From assembly GCF_000337795.1 (NCBI RefSeq), contig NZ_AOLP01000019.1, positions 124,001-188,000 on the forward strand: a stretch of 64,000 nt of DNA. Direction: 5' to 3'. Made by a program: the position numbers and the translations under genes. Positions within the stretch are counted from its first letter, which is position 1. Every line of letters begins with the position of its first letter. Below the pieces are notes generated by a model. That model was not told where the DNA came from, did no database searches, and saw only the letters and a list, made by a program, of their open reading frames with translations. Origin of the DNA: Haloferax denitrificans ATCC 35960. GTDB lineage: Archaea > Halobacteriota > Halobacteria > Halobacteriales > Haloferacaceae. This document shows positions 8,801 to 17,164 of the stretch, one piece after another.

Positions 8801-9145
8801 ATGACGTTCCAACCGGAGAGTTTGGACCCCGAAGAAGTGCAGACCCGCGTCGACGAAGCCGTCTCGGACAACCGCGTCGTCCTGTTCATGAAGGGCAACC
8901 GCCTGATGCCGCAGTGCGGCTACTCCGCGAAGGCGGTCGACCTCATCTCCCAGTACGTCGACGAGTTCGAGACCGTGGACGTACTCCCCGCGCTCCCGCA
9001 CTACCGCGAGGCGCTCAAGGAGAAAAGCGACTGGGAGACCATCCCACAGACGTTCGTCGACGGCGAGTTCGTCGGCGGCAGTGACATCCTCGAAGAACTC
9101 GACGAGCGCGGCGAACTCGAAGCGACGCTGACCGGCGCGAACTGA
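8801..9145 (+). CDS. Monothiol glutaredoxin family protein
   Basis: A 114-residue thioredoxin-fold protein with the monothiol motif CGYS in MPQCGYSAKAV, preceded by VVLFMKGN. It also has the cis-proline segment ETIPQTFVDGEFVGG and the C-terminal GGSDI, all hallmarks of Grx4/GrxD-type glutaredoxins. These proteins bind a [2Fe-2S] cluster with glutathione or another thiol and take part in Fe-S trafficking. Haloarchaea use gamma-glutamylcysteine rather than glutathione, so the thiol partner is uncertain. It stands alone between gfcR and an unknown gene. Confidence 0.9.
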   Translation: MTFQPESLDPEEVQTRVDEAVSDNRVVLFMKGNRLMPQCGYSAKAVDLISQYVDEFETVDVLPALPHYREALKEKSDWETIPQTFVDGEFVGGSDILEELDERGELEATLTGAN

Positions 9146-9225
9146 CCGCCGGGAGCGCCCCGACAGACCGCCCGACCGCGGCCGGACGGCGACTTCCTAT
9201 CTTTCGGCTAACGAGAAGGGGAGGC

Positions 9226-9300
9226 CATATAAGCCTCGAACTCGTACATCCACACAGGTATCGCCATCCGGGTGCGCCCGCACCGTGGCTCTCGTCGATA
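9226..9300 (+). promoter_or_regulatory. Promoter and leader of the 9313 gene
   Basis: CATATAAG at 9226-9233 is a good box A. The predicted start site near 9257 leaves a leader of about 55 nt, unusual among the mostly leaderless genes here. The leader contains a small hairpin, GGTGC-GCCC-GCACC. No known riboswitch is recognisable. Confidence 0.45.
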
Positions 9301-9312
9301 CCGAAGCCAACA

Positions 9313-9879
9313 ATGTCAGGCCGCGTATATCGACTCCATTCGACGTTGGAACTGCCACTCGAAGACGTGATGGACTACTTCGAAAACGACCCAGAACTGC
9401 CGCCTGAGGTCGAGAACGTAGACATCACCCGCCGAAACAACACCCTCATCATCAAAGCCGTCTCCGCCGACGACAACCTCAGCAAGTACACGCCGACGGC
9501 CCAGTTGAAAGCGAGCGTGACGGAAAACCGCGTCTACGAAGAAGAGCCCCCCCGAGCGGGAGCGCCCAGCTGGGGAGATGAAGAAGAAGAAGAGATTCCC
9601 TCCGAACTCGTCGAGTTCGCCTGCTTCAAAGGCGACCTCGAAACCGTGCTCCAGAACACGGCGCTCCAGTACCCGATGTTCCTCGTCCTCCGCGAGATTG
9701 CGATGCTCTCGGAGAAGGGGACGCTGACCGCCATCACCGAGGAGAGCGACGAACTGCAGGCGACGCGCATCGTCGAGGGCGAGGTGCGTGCCGCCTCCGT
9801 CGAAGTCGTCGAGAACCCACAGCAGAACGGCTCGTCGGACAGCGGAATCAACTGGCGCGACAACAAGTTCATCTCCTAA
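9313..9879 (+). CDS. Conserved haloarchaeal protein of unknown function
   Basis: A 188-residue acidic soluble protein. The first 80 residues are a compact alpha/beta stretch (VYRLHSTLELPLEDVMDYFE), followed by an acidic linker (WGDEEEEEIPS). A second conserved-looking segment (FACFKGDLETVLQNTALQYPMF) may be a helical pair. The tail GINWRDNKFIS is polar and flexible. There is no signal peptide or membrane segment, and I do not recognise a catalytic motif. It has its own promoter and a leader, and no obvious operon partner. Confidence 0.75.
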   Translation: MSGRVYRLHSTLELPLEDVMDYFENDPELPPEVENVDITRRNNTLIIKAVSADDNLSKYTPTAQLKASVTENRVYEEEPPRAGAPSWGDEEEEEIPSELVEFACFKGDLETVLQNTALQYPMFLVLREIAMLSEKGTLTAITEESDELQATRIVEGEVRAASVEVVENPQQNGSSDSGINWRDNKFIS

Positions 9880-9980
9880 CTGCGTCGTATCTCCCCATCT
9901 CGTCACCGCCGAACCACGTGAGCCAGCGGCCCAAATCGTGTTCGGTGGTATCACGACGCACGCGACTTCTCGGGCAAAAA

Positions 9981-10016
9981 GCATTTACACCGCCTAATTA
10001 GATGTAATTACACACC
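9981..10016 (+). promoter_or_regulatory. Promoter with two AT-rich palindromes before the CysD-like gene
   Basis: TTTACAC at 9984-9990 is box A, about 30 nt before the ATG at 10017. Between it and the ATG are two perfect palindromes, CTAATTAG (9994-10001) and TGTAATTACA (10003-10012). They cover the expected transcription start, the position where a repressor would block initiation. The paralog downstream lacks them. Confidence 0.5.
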
Positions 10017-10994
10017 ATGTCGGAAGCCGAAGCCTTCCCGGACTACCTCGACGTCGACTACACCGACGGCGAGGGAGAAACGCCGGAGGACTACCCGAGT
10101 ATCGAGGACAAAATCGAGAAGGCCATCGAGGTCACGAAGCAGGGGCTCGAACAGTACGAGAACCCCGCCGTGATGTGGACCGGTGGCAAGGACTCGACGC
10201 TCACGCTCTACTTCATCAAGGAAGTCGCGGAGCGCTACGACCTCGACGTCCCGCCGGCGGTCTTCATCGACCACTACCAGCACTTCGACGAGATCATGGA
10301 CTTCGTCGAGCACTGGGCCGACGAGTGGGACCTCGACGTCATCTGGGCGCGTAACGAGGACGTCGGCGCGTACGTCGACGAGAACGGCCTCGAACCCGGC
10401 GACGACATCCCGGTTTCCGAACTCTCCGAGCACAACCAGCACCACATCCGCAACATCCTCGAGTACGAGGAGGACACGTTCCCCTTCCTGCTCGACACCT
10501 ACGTCGGCAACCACCTGCTGAAGACCGTCGCGCTCAACGACACGCTCGAGGAGTACGACATCGACGGCGTCATCTCCGGCGTCCGCTGGGACGAACAGGA
10601 GGCCCGCGCCGACGAGACGTTCTTCAGCCCCCGTCACGACCCCGACATCTACCCCCCGCACGACCGCATTCAACCCATCCTCCAGTTCGAGGAGAGCGCC
10701 GTCTGGGACGCCTTCTGGTACTTCGCGGTCCCGGACACCGTCGAGAACTACCCCGAAGACGGCTACGTCCCGACGAGCGACACCGACCTCCCCGAGGGCG
10801 TCACGCAGGAGGACGTGCCCGTCTCGCCGAAGTACTTCGCCGGCTTCCGGAGCCTCGGAAGCGAGGTTTCGACCGACAAGTCCGCCGAGGAACCGGCGTG
10901 GCTACAGGACATGGAGAACACGACCGAGCGCGCGGGCCGCGCCCAGGACAAAGAGGACCTGATGGAGCGCCTGCGCGACCTCGGCTACATGTGA
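10017..10994 (+). CDS. CysD/PAPS-reductase-family PP-loop protein, paralog 1
   Basis: Adenine nucleotide alpha-hydrolase fold with the PP-loop WTGGKDSTLTLYF near residue 56. Later motifs are arranged as in the ATP-sulfurylase small subunit CysD: SGVRWDEQEARADETFFSPR and QPILQFEESAVWDAFWYF. The 325-residue protein has no cysteine, so it lacks the catalytic ECGIH motif of PAPS/APS reductases; a reductase role is unlikely. CysN, the usual CysD partner, is not in the window. It is followed by a close paralog and by dph6. I infer an AMP-forming activation of an unknown substrate. Confidence 0.85.
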   Translation: MSEAEAFPDYLDVDYTDGEGETPEDYPSIEDKIEKAIEVTKQGLEQYENPAVMWTGGKDSTLTLYFIKEVAERYDLDVPPAVFIDHYQHFDEIMDFVEHWADEWDLDVIWARNEDVGAYVDENGLEPGDDIPVSELSEHNQHHIRNILEYEEDTFPFLLDTYVGNHLLKTVALNDTLEEYDIDGVISGVRWDEQEARADETFFSPRHDPDIYPPHDRIQPILQFEESAVWDAFWYFAVPDTVENYPEDGYVPTSDTDLPEGVTQEDVPVSPKYFAGFRSLGSEVSTDKSAEEPAWLQDMENTTERAGRAQDKEDLMERLRDLGYM

Positions 10995-11116
10995 CGACGG
11001 TCGATATCTAACGCGAACGTCGCCACGCGGTCACTTTTTCGCGGCCCCGCTTCGAGAGCGGCTGCGACCGTCTCACAGCGGAAACAGCGATATGCTCTGC
11101 GAGCGAGTTGTGTTGT

Positions 11117-12070
11117 GTGTCTCACACGTTCCCCGACTACCTCCACGTCGACTACGACGACGGCCGCGAGCAGACCGCCGCGGACTACCCGACGCTGGCG
11201 GACAAACTCGAAAAGGCGGCGGCGGTGACCGCGACCGCCCTCGAACAGTACGAGCGCCCGGCGGTCATGTGGACCGGCGGGAAGGACTCCACGGTCGTCC
11301 TCTACGTCGTCCGCGAGGTCGCCGCCGACATGGGTGTCCCCGTGCCCCCGGTCGTCTTCATCGACCACTTCGAGCACTTCGACGAGACCGAGGCGTTCGT
11401 CCGCGAGTGGGCCGACCGCTGGGACCTCGACCTCGTCGTCGCCCGCAACGAGGACATCGCACGTCTCGGCGCGTCACCCGGCGACGAGATTCCCGTCTCG
11501 AACCTCGGCGACGACACCCGACGCGAACTCGCCCGCCTCGGCTACGAGGGCGAGACCATCGTCCTCGACGCCGACAGCTTCGAGGGCAACCACCTGCTGA
11601 AGACCGTCGCGCTCAACGACACCCTCGAAGACCGCGGTTTCGACGGCGTCTTCTCGGGCGTCCGCTGGGACGAACAGGAGTCTCGCGCCGACGAGACGTT
11701 CTTCAGCCCCCGCCACGACTCCGAGAAGTACCCGCCGCACGACCGCGTCCACTCCATCCTCCAGTTCGAGGAGGCCGACGTGTGGGCGGCGTTCTGGGAG
11801 TACATCGTCCCCGACTCGGTCGAGGGCTACCCCGCGGGCCACGTCCCCGCGTCCATCGACGACCTTCCCGACGGCGTCGAACCCGCCGACCTCCCCGTCT
11901 CGCCGAAGTACTTCGAGGGCTACCGCTCGCTCGGCACCGAGTCCGGCTCGGGGAAGTCCGACGACCGCCCCGCGTGGGCGCAAGACCTCGGCGCGAGCGC
12001 GGAACGCGAGGGCCGCGCGCAGGACAAAGAGGACCTGATGGGTCGGCTCCGCGATTTGGGGTATATGTAG
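11117..12070 (+). CDS. CysD/PAPS-reductase-family PP-loop protein, paralog 2
   Basis: Tandem paralog of the preceding gene with the same motifs: WTGGKDSTVVLYV, SGVRWDEQESRADETFFSPR, HSILQFEEADVWAAFW and the identical tail RAQDKEDLM-RLRDLGYM. Start taken as GTG at 11117 (MSHTFPDYLHVDY), which aligns with the paralog's MSEAEAFPDYLDVDY. An in-frame TTG at 11108 would add two cysteines found nowhere else in the family. From GTG the protein is 317 residues and cysteine-free. Retention of two full copies suggests divided specificity or regulation. Confidence 0.85.
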   Translation: MSHTFPDYLHVDYDDGREQTAADYPTLADKLEKAAAVTATALEQYERPAVMWTGGKDSTVVLYVVREVAADMGVPVPPVVFIDHFEHFDETEAFVREWADRWDLDLVVARNEDIARLGASPGDEIPVSNLGDDTRRELARLGYEGETIVLDADSFEGNHLLKTVALNDTLEDRGFDGVFSGVRWDEQESRADETFFSPRHDSEKYPPHDRVHSILQFEEADVWAAFWEYIVPDSVEGYPAGHVPASIDDLPDGVEPADLPVSPKYFEGYRSLGTESGSGKSDDRPAWAQDLGASAEREGRAQDKEDLMGRLRDLGYM

Positions 12071-12148
12071 CCTCACGCGAGTCACGCAGACGCGGGGCCG
12101 CCGCGCGAACACCGTAGCGCCTAACTCCTCCAACACGCTATCGCCTCC

Positions 12149-12859
12149 ATGACAGCCGAGTGGGTCAGCCTCTTCTCCGGCGGAAAGGACTCCTCGTGGG
12201 CGCTCTACCGCGCGCTCGAAGAGGGGTTGAACGTCACCCGCCTCCTGACCGTCCACCCCAGCGACGACTCGTATATGTACCACGTGCCGGCAACGGACCT
12301 TGCCGCGCTCGCCGCCGAGAGCACCGGTATCGAACTCGTGGAGGTCCACCCCGGCGACCTCGAAGCCACCGACGCCGCCGACTCCGGCGCGCAGGGCGAC
12401 GCCGAACTCGAACCCCTCGAAGCGGCGCTGTCGGACCTCCAGTCCGACATCGACCTCGCGGGCGTCACCGCCGGAGCCATCGAAAGCGAGTTCCAGACCG
12501 ACCGGATTCAGGCGATGTGCGACCGCCTCGGAATCGACCTGTTCGCCCCGCTGTGGCAGGAAGACCCCCGCGAACTCGGCGACGCCATGCTCGCGGCGGG
12601 CTTCGAAATCACCATCATCCAGGTCGCGGCTCACGGCCTCGACGAATCGTGGCTCGGCCGGACGCTCGACGCCGACGCGCTCGACGAACTGGAGGCGCTC
12701 AACGAGCGGTACGGCGTCCACATCCTCGGCGAGGGCGGCGAGTTCGAGACGCTCGTCACCGACGGCCCGCACATGGACCGCCCCATCGAACTGGAGTACG
12801 AGACGGAGTGGGAGGGGACCCACGGCAGGCTCCGCATCACCGACGCGTACCTCGGCTGA
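12149..12859 (+). CDS. dph6: Diphthine--ammonia ligase
   Basis: PP-loop ATPase that performs the last step of diphthamide synthesis on elongation factor 2, amidating diphthine. The 236-residue protein opens with WVSLFSGGKDSSWALYRA and has the family's GEGGEFETLV and PLWQEDPRELG motifs. It is the length of the archaeal enzyme, without the C-terminal YjgF-like domains of eukaryotic Dph6. CCTAAC about 28 nt upstream of the ATG fits a leaderless promoter, so it is probably transcribed separately from the CysD-like pair. Confidence 0.9.
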   Translation: MTAEWVSLFSGGKDSSWALYRALEEGLNVTRLLTVHPSDDSYMYHVPATDLAALAAESTGIELVEVHPGDLEATDAADSGAQGDAELEPLEAALSDLQSDIDLAGVTAGAIESEFQTDRIQAMCDRLGIDLFAPLWQEDPRELGDAMLAAGFEITIIQVAAHGLDESWLGRTLDADALDELEALNERYGVHILGEGGEFETLVTDGPHMDRPIELEYETEWEGTHGRLRITDAYLG

Positions 12860-12876
12860 GAAATAAGAACTCGCGT

Positions 12877-12900
12877 CCGCGGTTCGGACTCGGACCGCGG
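12877..12900. terminator. Hairpin between convergent dph6 and the nucleotidyltransferase gene
   Basis: CCGCGGT-N10-ACCGCGG is a perfect 7-bp stem in the 48-bp gap between two convergent genes. Its position suits a bidirectional 3' end structure. No T-run follows, so a classical archaeal terminator cannot be claimed. Confidence 0.4.
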
Positions 12901-12907
12901 GTCGGCG

Positions 12908-13876
12908 TTACTGCCCGTTCGTCAGCCGCGAGTGCGCCCCGATGAGGGCGTTCGAGAGGTCGAGGCTCTCGATGTGGGTCTCCTCGTCGACGATGGAGCT
13001 TTTGAGTTCCGCGTTGCGGATAACTGCGCCGGGGAACACCACGGACTCTTCGAGGACGGAGTCTTCGACCACCGCGTCGGCCATGACGTGGACGTTGGTG
13101 CCGACCTCCGTGTTCGTGAGCGTCGCCGACTCGTGGATGTAGTTCTCGCCGCCGAGGTACCACGCCACGGCGTCGAGGTAGCTCTGGGGCGTCCCGATGT
13201 CGAACCACGCCTCGTCGAACGTGTAGGCGAACAGGTCGCCGTTCTGCTGGAGCCACTGCATGAACCAGCCGGGCTCGTCGGGGTTGTTGTCGCCGGAGAG
13301 ATACTCGTCGAACTTGGGGAGGTCGCCCGCCGGGATGGCGTAGCAGGCGATGGAGACGAGCGTGCTCTTGGGGTCTTCGGGCTTCTCCTGGAAGTTGATG
13401 ACGCGGTCGCCGTCGAGTTCGACGAGGCCGTAGGCCTTCGCGAGCTCTTTGTCGCCCACGTCGTAGGCGGCGAGACACGGCGCGTTCTTCTCGTAGAAGA
13501 AGTCCACGAAGTCGGCCACGTCGAAGCTGATGAGGTTGTCGCCGGCGATGACGACGAGGTCCTCGTCGACCTCCTCGCGGTCGATGAGTTGGGCGAGCGC
13601 GCCGACGACGCCGAACTTCTCGTCTTCTTCGCTCGTGTCTTCGACCGACAGCGTCGGTTTTTCGAACGGCGACTCGTCGATGTACTCCTCGAACGCGTCG
13701 GCGAAGCGCTCGTTCGTGCTCACGAACACCTCGGAGACCCGGTCGTCGGCCTCCAGGTCTTCGAAGATGGTGTCGATGACCGTCTGGTCACCGACCGGCA
13801 AGAACATCTTGGGTCGGTGTTTGGTAATCGGCCACAGACGCGTCGCGTACCCACCGGCAAGGACGACAGCCTTCAT
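12908..13876 (-). CDS. Sugar-phosphate nucleotidyltransferase with left-handed beta-helix tail
   Basis: A 322-residue NDP-sugar pyrophosphorylase of the glucose-1-phosphate thymidylyl/uridylyltransferase group. The N-terminal signature KAVVLAGGYATRLWPITKHRPKMFLPVG is complete (LAGG-x2-TRL-x14-K), followed by ELDGDRVINFQEKPEDP and AWFDIGTPQSYLDA. The C-terminal 80 residues show hexapeptide-like repeats (VFPGAVIRNAELKSSIVDEET). It probably makes UDP- or dTDP-glucose for glycans (AglF-like), but the sugar cannot be read from the sequence. The start MKAVVLAGG at 13876 is the family's natural N-terminus; earlier in-frame codons have no counterpart. Confidence 0.88.
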   Translation of the reverse strand: MKAVVLAGGYATRLWPITKHRPKMFLPVGDQTVIDTIFEDLEADDRVSEVFVSTNERFADAFEEYIDESPFEKPTLSVEDTSEEDEKFGVVGALAQLIDREEVDEDLVVIAGDNLISFDVADFVDFFYEKNAPCLAAYDVGDKELAKAYGLVELDGDRVINFQEKPEDPKSTLVSIACYAIPAGDLPKFDEYLSGDNNPDEPGWFMQWLQQNGDLFAYTFDEAWFDIGTPQSYLDAVAWYLGGENYIHESATLTNTEVGTNVHVMADAVVEDSVLEESVVFPGAVIRNAELKSSIVDEETHIESLDLSNALIGAHSRLTNGQ

Positions 13877-13989
13877 ATCCCCAAATCCCGCCACGTGGAC
13901 AAGGCCTTTTTGCATCCTCTCTATATTGCTGACATTTCTGGGCGGGCGGCGGCGCAAGGGATTTTCCCTTCGACTCCCAACCCAGCGAT

Positions 13990-14289
13990 ATGACAGCACG
14001 GGAGTCCGACACGACGACCCGCCAGCGCATCGCCGACGCCCTCCGCGACGGCCCCGCGACAGCCTCCGAACTCTCGGCGAGCGTCGGCGTCTCGGTGTCG
14101 TCGGTGTACGGCCACCTCCAACACGTCGCCCAGACGGTCCACGGGGAAGAGGGCGAGCAGTTCCTCGTCGCGCCGCCGGAGTGCAAACACTGCGGGTTCA
14201 ACGCCTTCGACGACCCCGTGAACTACCCCTCGCGGTGTCCGGAGTGCCGAAGTGAGGGCATCGAAGAGGCCGTGTTCAAAATCGAATAA
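13990..14289 (+). CDS. Predicted transcriptional regulator, HTH plus zinc ribbon
   Basis: A 99-residue protein with a winged-helix N-terminus (RQRIADALRDGPATASELSASVGVS, about 10-60) and a C-terminal zinc ribbon with two CxxC knuckles, CKHCGF and CPECRS. This HTH/Zn-ribbon arrangement is a common small archaeal regulator type; its target is unknown. It is divergent from the nucleotidyltransferase gene, with a 113-bp gap that must hold both promoters. Confidence 0.85.
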   Translation: MTARESDTTTRQRIADALRDGPATASELSASVGVSVSSVYGHLQHVAQTVHGEEGEQFLVAPPECKHCGFNAFDDPVNYPSRCPECRSEGIEEAVFKIE

Positions 14290-14298
14290 CGAGACCCG

Positions 14299-15144
14299 TT
14301 AAAACGACGCGATGGTTCGGTTGTGGTAGTCGAGAAACGCGGAACCGAGGTCGTGGTCCTCACGGACAGAAAGCGAAGACCCGTCTAACTCGCGCTCGTA
14401 GGCGTGGGAGATAGTGTGCGTTTCTGGGTCGACCGCTATCATGCCGTAGTCGAAATCCGCGTGGTGGTCGGGACAGAGGACGAGGAGGTTCGCCTCGGTG
14501 TCCGGGCCGTCGTGAGGTCGCCCGAGCGGTTTGAGATGGTGCGCCTCGGCGTACCCCTCGTGAACCCCCCGGCGACGGCGCTCCCCACAGACTTGGCACG
14601 TGTGGGAGTACCGCGCTTTCAACTCGGTCGCGAGCGCCGTGTTTCGAATGATTCGGCTCCGCGTCGTCTCGGCGCGTTCCGCGGGCGCGAGGTCTGCCGC
14701 GGCTTCCTCGTCGTCGACTCGCTCCCGCCGTTCGTGACGACGGCGGAGCACGAATCGATAGACGTCCCTGTCGTCGCCGTCGAACGGGCCGCACGCGTAA
14801 TCGACGACTTCGACTTGCCCTTGGTACTCCCAGTCGGTCTCTCCCGACTCGCGGTGGAAGAAGAATATCGGTAACGGGTGGCGTTTCGCCCGCGCCAGAA
14901 ACTTGTTTCCGCCAGTGAGCGTCTGGTCACCGGTTTGTCCCTCTCCGATGTACGTGAACTCGCCGCCGGTCACGTCGTCGCCGTACGGCCCGGTGTCGCT
15001 CGAAAAGAGACGGAGATACCGTTGGTCGTCGTCGTCGTAACAGATTTCGATGCCCCGTCCCGTCATTCCGCGGTCGAACCGCGAGTTGAGCTCTGACCCG
15101 CTCAACCGTTCACCGGGTTCGAGCGAGAGCGTTGCGAGTTCCAC
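14299..15144 (-). CDS. HNH endonuclease with SRA/YDG-like N-terminal domain, candidate modification-dependent nuclease
   Basis: 281 residues. The C-terminal third is a complete HNH/McrA-type domain: zinc knuckle CQVC, catalytic EAHHLKPLG, then D-x4-NLLVLCPDHHADFDYG. The N-terminal 130 residues resemble the SRA/YDG or related PUA-like modified-base readers (GEFTYIGEGQTGDQTLTGGN-KFLARA). In this architecture the first domain recognises modified DNA and the HNH cuts it. No methylase or other restriction gene is nearby, as expected for a stand-alone type IV-like enzyme. Which modification it reads is unknown. Confidence 0.8.
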   Translation of the reverse strand: MELATLSLEPGERLSGSELNSRFDRGMTGRGIEICYDDDDQRYLRLFSSDTGPYGDDVTGGEFTYIGEGQTGDQTLTGGNKFLARAKRHPLPIFFFHRESGETDWEYQGQVEVVDYACGPFDGDDRDVYRFVLRRRHERRERVDDEEAAADLAPAERAETTRSRIIRNTALATELKARYSHTCQVCGERRRRGVHEGYAEAHHLKPLGRPHDGPDTEANLLVLCPDHHADFDYGMIAVDPETHTISHAYERELDGSSLSVREDHDLGSAFLDYHNRTIASF

Positions 15145-15214
15145 ACCAGTTCGGACGACCGACCCACGAAAAAACGTTCTCCCGCGGCGGGGGGTGCCGC
15201 CCAGACGGGACCGA

Positions 15215-15898
15215 CTAGTTCGCGTCCAACTCGTCCAAGAGCGTCTGGGCCGCCGCGGCCGACGAGCCGGGGCCGCGCGCGGTGATGAGGTCGCCGTCGA
15301 CGGTGACGCTCGTGTCGCTGTCGAGTTCGGCGTCCCAGACGCCGCCGGCGGCCTTCACCTCGTCTTCGACCCAGTACGGGAGCTTCCGGCCGTCGGGCAT
15401 CAGGTCGTCGTCGTCGACGATTCCCTCCTCCCACTCGTTGGGGAAGCCGGTGACCTCGCGGCCCTCGACGAGGAACGAGCCGTCGGCCTCGCGGGTGAAC
15501 CCGAGGATGCCGACCGCGTGGCAGACGACGAGCGCCTTCGAATCGTCGCCGGCGACCGCCTGCAGGAGCGCCTGTCGGGCGTGTCGGTCCTGATTGACGT
15601 CCCACGCGGTCCCGTGGCCGCCGGGGAACACCACGGCGTCGTACTCGTCGGCGTCGACCCGTGCAATCGGCTCCGGATTCTGCAGTCGCTCGTCGTTCTC
15701 GTGGACCTCGACGACCCGCTCTGCGAGTTCCTCGCCGACCTCGTCGGGGTCGATAGAGCGCTCGTCGACGACCGGCACGCCGCCCGTCGGCGTCGCGACG
15801 GTCACGTCCACGCCGGCGTCGGTCAAGCTCGTAAGCGGCTCGATGCACTCTTCGCCCCAGTAACCGTCTTCGCTGACGATGAAAAGCGCCGATGTCAT
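15215..15898 (-). CDS. DJ-1/PfpI family protein (Hsp31/HchA-like)
   Basis: Class I glutamine-amidotransferase-like fold of 227 residues. The nucleophile elbow reads LVVCHAVGILG, with the reactive Cys. YDAVVFPGGHGTAWDV and the early EDGYWGEECIEPL, which provides the glutamate, match the Hsp31 group. Relatives act as glyoxalase III, deglycase-like or holding-chaperone proteins; which applies cannot be judged. Start chosen at MTSALFIVSEDGYWG (15898). Confidence 0.85.
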   Translation of the reverse strand: MTSALFIVSEDGYWGEECIEPLTSLTDAGVDVTVATPTGGVPVVDERSIDPDEVGEELAERVVEVHENDERLQNPEPIARVDADEYDAVVFPGGHGTAWDVNQDRHARQALLQAVAGDDSKALVVCHAVGILGFTREADGSFLVEGREVTGFPNEWEEGIVDDDDLMPDGRKLPYWVEDEVKAAGGVWDAELDSDTSVTVDGDLITARGPGSSAAAAQTLLDELDAN

Positions 15899-16007
15899 CG
15901 CTCCCCGGTACGGGCCTGTCACAAAAAGGCCCCGCGGAGGCGGAAATCCGCGAGAGAAGGCGACGCGGCTGTGACGCCGCGGCCGCGTCGGTGTCGGGTC
16001 GTGTCGG

Positions 16008-16574
16008 TCAGTCGTCGCCGTGCTCGTCGACGATGACGACTTCGCCGTCTTCGACGGTCACGTTGATGAGCGTCTTGACGTGGTGTTCGGAGTCGTCGAG
16101 CTCGTTCGGGCCGGCCTTCTTGATGATGGCGACGGTGTCGACGACGTCCGCGCCGATGTGGTCGAGGGCGTCGAGGACGGCCTTCATCGTGCCGCCGGTC
16201 GAGAGCACGTCGTCGAGGACGAGCACGCGGTCGCCCTCGTTGACGTCGTTGATGAACATGTCGCCCTCGGAGTAGCCCGTCTGCTGGTGGAGCGACACCT
16301 CGCCGTCGAGGCCGTACTCGCGCTTGCGGATGACGACGAGCGGGATGTCCGTCATCAGCGAGACAGCCGTCGAGATGTGGATGCCCATCGCCGCGGGCGT
16401 GACGATTTTGTCGACGTTTTCGAGGTTCGCCTTGCGGATTATCTTGATGACGATCTCGCGGAGGAGCCCCGGCTTCAGCATCGGAACGCCGTCGCTGATG
16501 GGATGAACGAAGTACTCGTAGTCTCCTTTTTCGATGATCGGCGCGTCGAGAAGGGACTGCCGCAACTGGTCCAT
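16008..16574 (-). CDS. hpt: Archaeal hypoxanthine/guanine phosphoribosyltransferase (HGPRTase-like)
   Basis: Purine salvage enzyme or relative, 188 residues. The PRPP loop [18 protein letters not shown] is canonical. The archaeal HPRT subfamily features [17 protein letters not shown] and [15 protein letters not shown] are present. Some haloarchaeal members are named apt, so the exact base is unsure. The start MDQLRQSLL at 16574 is preceded by an AT-rich CATAAAATG region on the plus strand. No GCAC-N4-GTGC repeat precedes it, unlike the de novo purine genes in this window. Confidence 0.88.
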   Translation of the reverse strand: MDQLRQSLLDAPIIEKGDYEYFVHPISDGVPMLKPGLLREIVIKIIRKANLENVDKIVTPAAMGIHISTAVSLMTDIPLVVIRKREYGLDGEVSLHQQTGYSEGDMFINDVNEGDRVLVLDDVLSTGGTMKAVLDALDHIGADVVDTVAIIKKAGPNELDDSEHHVKTLINVTVEDGEVVIVDEHGDD

Positions 16575-16711
16575 GGCGCTCGTTTCCCCGGTTAGGCATA
16601 AAATGTGGCGGTTCGAAGGCTCTCGGACACGCTGACCCACGCCGTGCGGTATCGCCTCTCGTGGAGGCGGCGGCGACGAGCGCGACCGCTCTCGGTCCGA
16701 CCCTGATTCTC

Positions 16712-16732
16712 GGTCCGGAGCGCGGCGCTCCG
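16712..16732 (-). terminator. Strong hairpin after the 16742-17164 gene
   Basis: TCCGGAGCGC-G-GCGCTCCGGA is a perfect inverted repeat with 10-bp arms, beginning 10 nt after the stop codon of the minus-strand gene. It is the strongest simple hairpin in this part of the window and probably forms the mRNA 3' end. There is no U-tract. Confidence 0.45.
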
Positions 16733-16741
16733 GAGCGGCGG

Positions 16742-17164
16742 TTACATCCCGCCGAGAAGCTGTGACGCGGTCTTCACGAGCGGCTCGACGCTCTCGTCGG
16801 GTTCGACGAAAAGCAACATGCCGCGGCCGCCGCAGTAGACCTGCAACACGCCGTAACCGTCGCGTTCCTCGAAGCGGTACTCGACGCTGTTTTGCACCGG
16901 GCTCAGCCCGGAGAACAGCCCGCGTTCCATGAACTCGCGCCGAGTCTCCTCGGCGAGCGAACTCAGGTGCGCCACGAGTTCGTCGCGGCTCCGAAAGTCC
17001 TCTCGGACGGTCTCGCCGACGTGGAACAGGTCGAACGCCGTCGCACCGTAGACGGCGACCAGCGAGACTGCCCCCTTCGCAGTCCCCCGGAGCGCGTCCA
17101 TCGCGACTTCGCTGTCTGGTCCCGGTCCGTTGACGGATGCCATCCGTGACGGGTCGATTATCAT
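16742..17164 (-). CDS. Small haloarchaeal protein of unknown function
   Basis: 140 residues (or 133 if MASVNG at 17143 is the start). A helical N-terminal half ([34 protein letters not shown]) is followed by a beta-rich half ([29 protein letters not shown]). It may be a sensor-like alpha/beta domain, but no family is recognised. The upstream region has a TATA element with a short palindrome, and a winged-helix regulator gene lies just beyond, so that regulator could control it. Confidence 0.7.
   Translation of the reverse strand: MIIDPSRMASVNGPGPDSEVAMDALRGTAKGAVSLVAVYGATAFDLFHVGETVREDFRSRDELVAHLSSLAEETRREFMERGLFSGLSPVQNSVEYRFEERDGYGVLQVYCGGRGMLLFVEPDESVEPLVKTASQLLGGM

Noticed and set aside
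10017-12070. PAPS/APS reductase function for the two CysD-like genes
   Set aside because: Neither protein has a cysteine, so the catalytic ECGIH motif is missing; motif order fits CysD instead.
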